From an uncultured Oscillibacter sp. (GTDB lineage Bacteria; Bacillota; Clostridia; Oscillospirales; Oscillospiraceae): a stretch of DNA of 14,529 nt. The notes under the pieces were generated by a model. It did not search any database. It was not told the DNA's origin and was given only the letters and a program-made list of their open reading frames with translations. The stretch spans positions 1 to 14,529 of the forward strand of contig CAJFNE010000028.1 in the NCBI GenBank assembly GCA_904393855.1, given 5' to 3'. The translations under genes and the position numbers were made by a program. Below are positions 12,137 through 14,529 of this stretch, in pieces (the stretch's first letter is position 1; each line of letters opens with the position of its first letter).

Positions 12137-13054
12137 TTAGGAAGCTTCTCCCGTGCCGGCGGGCGTCTGCGGGTTTTCGGAGAGCTGCGTGTCCCCCTCC
12201 TGCTCCGCCGTCCCCAGCAGAGAGCGGAGGTAGGCCGCCACGTCGTCCAGGGTCACCGCCTCCCCGTCCGCCGCCGGGATATCGTAGACCTCCTCGGCGT
12301 AGGACACACCGTCCCCGGTGTCCAGGAACAGGAAGCGGATGCCCTCGTCGAAGTACAGCTCCGCCAGGTCCGCGTAGCAGAAGAAAGTATCTCCGCTCCG
12401 CCAGCCGGTCTCCTCCGTGGCCCGATAGGGCATGAAGATGGCCTCGCTGCCCACGGCCAGGTGTTCCAGGTCGCCGGAGATGGAGGTGGTGGCCCGGCCC
12501 GGAGCCCCCCAGTACAGCACGTTGTAGGTGTCCCCTGCCGCCAGGTCCCCCCGGAGACAGTCCGTGACCTCCACCGAGGCCACGGTGTAATACCCGGCGG
12601 GATCCACTTCAAAATACCGCAATCCCCGGACCACGCCCCGGAAGATCACCGTGTCCCGGGCGAAAATCTCCTCCGGGTCCAGCCACACCAGGCTGGCGTC
12701 CGACGACGCGCCGCCGTTGAATAGGCCTCCCCAGCTCCACCCGGAGCCGTTGATCTCCCCGACCTCCACGCCCACGGAATACTGTGGGGCCGCCGGGGCA
12801 TCCCCGGAATTGACGTTGCCGTCCAGATCGGTCCCGGCGTCGGCGGTGTCCTCCACCGTCTCCATGGCCGGCAGGTCCCGGCCGGTGTGAAGCCACTGGT
12901 TGAAGCCGAAGGCCCCCGCCAGCACCACCGCCAGGCAGGCCGCCAGGGCCCCATACCGCCGCCAGGGGTGTTTCTGTTTTTTCAGATGCTCCGCCTCCGC
13001 AATCTGGTCCTCCCGGACCTCGCCCACGGCGCGGAACAGCTCCTCTCTCGTCAT
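12137..13054 (-). CDS. Single-pass membrane anti-sigma-like protein, partner of the ECF sigma factor
   Basis: A 305-residue protein with a short cytosolic N-terminus (MTREELFRAVGEVREDQIAEA, the sigma-binding part by analogy), one membrane helix (about 34-52) and a 250-residue outside domain. Segments VIFRGVVRGLRY (136-147), YYTVASVEVTDCLRGDLAAGDTYNVL (155-180) and GSEAIFMPY resemble the beta-rich ligand-sensing domain found in other clostridial sigma-partner proteins. The linker (60-120) is acidic, Gly/Ser-rich and likely disordered. The start overlaps the sigma stop (ATGA, 13051-13054), so expression is coupled and near one to one. The job of holding the sigma factor at the membrane until a surface signal arrives is inference from context; I found no zinc-binding ZAS motif. 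Confidence 0.8.
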   Translation of the reverse strand: MTREELFRAVGEVREDQIAEAEHLKKQKHPWRRYGALAACLAVVLAGAFGFNQWLHTGRDLPAMETVEDTADAGTDLDGNVNSGDAPAAPQYSVGVEVGEINGSGWSWGGLFNGGASSDASLVWLDPEEIFARDTVIFRGVVRGLRYFEVDPAGYYTVASVEVTDCLRGDLAAGDTYNVLYWGAPGRATTSISGDLEHLAVGSEAIFMPYRATEETGWRSGDTFFCYADLAELYFDEGIRFLFLDTGDGVSYAEEVYDIPAADGEAVTLDDVAAYLRSLLGTAEQEGDTQLSENPQTPAGTGEAS

Positions 13055-13605
13055 AGGTCATAGCCCTCCTCAAGCAAGTATGTCCGCAGTCCCTTCCGGG
13101 TGCGGTGGAGCAGGGAGGTCACCTTGGACCGGCTGAACCCAGTGGCCGCGGCGATCTCCGGGATAGTGTCGCAGTACCAGTACCGCCGGAGGAACACCTG
13201 CCGGGCCGTGGGGGAGACGGTGTCCAGATAGGCGGAGATGGCCTCCCCCAGCTGCCGGGCCTCCAGGGTCTCCTCCAGGGGTGTACCGCCCACGCACTCC
13301 GCCAGCTCCTCCAGCACCGCCTCGAAGCCGCTGCCGCGCCGCTGGGCGTGGTTGTAGCTCCAGCGGTCCAGGGCGGTATTCCGGGCGATGCGGCCCAGGA
13401 AGACGTTCAGCCGGTTGGGCCGCTGGGGCGGCATGGCGTTCCAGGCCCCCAGCCAGGTGTCGTTCAGGCACTCCTCGGCGTCCCGCCCGTCCCCCAGGAC
13501 ACGGCGGATGATGGTGCCGCAGTAGGCGCCGTATTTCCGCGCGGTCTCCCGGATGGCCTCCTGGGACCTGGCCCAGAACAGCGCGATGATCTCCCGATCC
13601 TCCAT
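13051..13605 (-). CDS. ECF-type RNA polymerase sigma factor
   Basis: A 184-residue sigma-70-family factor of the extracytoplasmic-function type. Region 2 spans about 20-90, with AEECLNDTWLGAWNAMPPQ (43-61, the 2.2 helix with the DTW motif) and FLGRIARNTALDRW (69-82, the -10-contacting 2.3-2.4 helix). Region 4 is about 122-180 with TVSPTARQVFLRRYWYCDTIPEIAAATGFSRSKVTSLLHRTRKGLRTYL, including the helix-turn-helix. Region 3 is absent. ATG at 13605 has AAAGGA 9 bases upstream. The gene overlaps the anti-sigma-like gene by ATGA. A 15-bp palindrome at 13621-13635 lies immediately upstream, between the RBS and the preceding terminator. Promoter boxes recognised by this sigma cannot be assigned from the window alone. 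Confidence 0.92.
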   Translation of the reverse strand: MEDREIIALFWARSQEAIRETARKYGAYCGTIIRRVLGDGRDAEECLNDTWLGAWNAMPPQRPNRLNVFLGRIARNTALDRWSYNHAQRRGSGFEAVLEELAECVGGTPLEETLEARQLGEAISAYLDTVSPTARQVFLRRYWYCDTIPEIAAATGFSRSKVTSLLHRTRKGLRTYLLEEGYDL

Positions 13606-13620
13606 CTGCTCACATCCTTT

Positions 13621-13635
13621 TGAAAGCGGCTTTCA
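13621..13635. repeat. 15-bp palindrome upstream of the ECF sigma gene
   Basis: TGAAAGC (13621-13627), one G, then GCTTTCA (13629-13635): perfect 7-bp arms. It lies 16 bases upstream of the sigma start, overlapping the leader just before the RBS, and could be an operator or a hairpin that hides it. Confidence 0.5.
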
Positions 13636-13651
13636 CCTCTATAATCGGCAA

Positions 13652-13683
13652 ACAGCGGACTCCTGTTGCATGGAGTCCGCTGT
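13652..13683 (-). terminator. Terminator of the DUF711/PFL gene
   Basis: A perfect 12-bp stem ACAGCGGACTCC (13652-13663) with GGAGTCCGCTGT (13672-13683) and an 8-base loop, 16 bases after the stop codon. The minus-strand tail is TTTGCC, a weak U run; the plus side has CTTTTG and a later T run. Confidence 0.7.
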
Positions 13684-13698
13684 CTTTTGAAAATTTTT

Positions 13699-14529
13699 TC
13701 AGTTTTTCAGGCTCTGCATGGGGGCGGGAATCCGGCCGCCCCGGGCGATGAAGTCCGCGCTGGACTCGCCGTGGACCGGCATCACCGGGGCGCTGCCCAG
13801 CAGGCCCCCCATCTCGATGGTGTCCCCCACCGTCTTGCCAGGGGCCGGCAGGAGCCGGACCGCCGTGGTCTTGGAGTTCACCATGCCGATGGCCGCCTCG
13901 TCGGCGATGATGGCGGCGATGGTCTCCGCCGGGGTGTCCCCGGGGACGGCGATCATATCGAGGCCCACGGAGCAGACGCAGGTCATGGCCTCCAGCTTGT
14001 CCAGGCAAAGCGTGCCTGCCCGGGCGGCGGCGATCATGCCCTCGTCCTCGCTGACGGGGATAAAAGCGCCGGAGAGGCCGCCCACGCTGGAGGACGCCAT
14101 GACGCCGCCTTTCTTCACCGCGTCGTTCAGCAGGGCAAGCGCCGCCGTGGTGCCGTGGGTACCGCAGACCTCCAGGCCCATCTCCTCCAGGATGCGGGCC
14201 ACGCTGTCCCCCACCGCCGGGGTGGGGGCCAGGGACAGGTCCACGATGCCGAAGGGGGTGTCCAGGCGGCGGCTGGCCTCCTGGGCCACCAGCTGGCCCA
14301 TGCGGGTCACCCGGAAGGCGGTCTTCTTGACCGTCTCCGCCACCACGTCAAAGGGCGCTCCCTTCACCGCCTGCAGGGCGTGATACACCACGCCGGGGCC
14401 GGAGACACCCACGTTGATGACCTTCTCCGCCTCGCCGGTGCCGTGGAAGGCGCCGGCCATGAAGGGGTTGTCCTCCACGGCGTTGCAGAACACCACCAGC
14501 TTGGCGCAGCCCAGGCCATCCCGGTCCGC
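13699..14529 (-). CDS. DUF711 / PFL-family protein (UPF0210), 3' part
   Basis: The C-terminal 276 residues of a protein that runs off the right edge; the full family length is about 450. I recognise the conserved segments LVVFCNAVEDNPFMAGAFHG, VINVGVSGPGVV, GTHGTTAALALLNDAVKKGG, SSSVGGLSGAFIPVSEDEGM, MTCVCSVGLDMIAVPGDT and GSAPVMPVHGESS, in the usual order. The family is called PFL-like because of its structural similarity to a pyruvate formate-lyase barrel; its reaction is unknown. It is often found beside a small ACT-domain protein, which would be outside the window to the right. The first codon visible is in frame from 14529, and the stop TGA at 13699 precedes the terminator. Confidence 0.93.
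   Translation of the reverse strand, partial: ADRDGLGCAKLVVFCNAVEDNPFMAGAFHGTGEAEKVINVGVSGPGVVYHALQAVKGAPFDVVAETVKKTAFRVTRMGQLVAQEASRRLDTPFGIVDLSLAPTPAVGDSVARILEEMGLEVCGTHGTTAALALLNDAVKKGGVMASSSVGGLSGAFIPVSEDEGMIAAARAGTLCLDKLEAMTCVCSVGLDMIAVPGDTPAETIAAIIADEAAIGMVNSKTTAVRLLPAPGKTVGDTIEMGGLLGSAPVMPVHGESSADFIARGGRIPAPMQSLKN

Noticed and set aside
13618..13645. Plus-strand TATAAT (13640-13645) with TTGAAA upstream
   Set aside because: The spacer is only 14 bases and no plus-strand gene follows; the T-rich area belongs to the minus-strand sigma leader and the DUF711 terminator.
1..14529. CRISPR arrays, insertion sequences, integrases, tRNA or rRNA genes
   Set aside because: No regularly spaced repeats, transposase motifs, tRNA-like folds or rRNA segments were visible on either strand; composition is uniform.

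Overview
The window is one GC-rich piece (mostly C or G at third codon positions) with AT-rich promoters, strong purine-rich ribosome-binding sites and many hairpin-plus-U-run terminators. Together with a SAM-I riboswitch before metK, an AGCS-type Na+/amino acid symporter, a DUF711/PFL-family protein and an ECF sigma / membrane anti-sigma pair, this suggests a Gram-positive anaerobe of the Clostridia, most like a high-GC gut Oscillospiraceae (Flavonifractor/Lawsonibacter-like). The taxonomic call is inference. No rRNA, tRNA, CRISPR array, insertion sequence or phage gene was seen.

Left part (1-3240, all on the minus strand): thiamine pyrophosphokinase followed by a TetR-type regulator in one transcript, a 60-residue orphan ORF with its own terminator, and metK under a complete SAM-I riboswitch with promoter and terminator. 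Centre-left (3250-6964, plus strand): a rhomboid-like membrane protein with a C-terminal zinc-ribbon-like tail and a GNAT acetyltransferase share one promoter. After a terminator and a 210-base stretch without a convincing gene come an AGCS symporter and ruvX/yqgF, closed by a 15-bp hairpin that can serve both strands.

Centre (6969-9755, minus strand): a DUF2798-type membrane protein with a long structured leader, then a compact cassette of five genes: a small XRE repressor and four membrane proteins (64, 142, 134 and 232 residues), overlapping or nearly so. A consensus promoter carrying two adjacent 16-bp palindromes heads the cassette. The palindromes share TGAAG half-sites and look like the repressor's own operator.

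Right part (9767-14529, minus strand): a membrane protein fusing an FUSC/aromatic-acid-exporter-like N-terminus to a HAD-fold C-terminus that has lost its catalytic motifs; an adenine-phosphoribosyltransferase-like enzyme; an ECF sigma factor translationally coupled to a single-pass anti-sigma-like protein; and the 3' part of a DUF711/PFL gene that runs off the window.

Most of the window is ordinary chromosomal housekeeping. The parts most worth a second look are the XRE/membrane cassette with its tandem operator, the FUSC-pseudo-HAD fusion, the rhomboid pseudoprotease with a metal-binding tail, the TetR gene that appears to start at ACG, and the attenuator-like leader of the DUF2798 gene.
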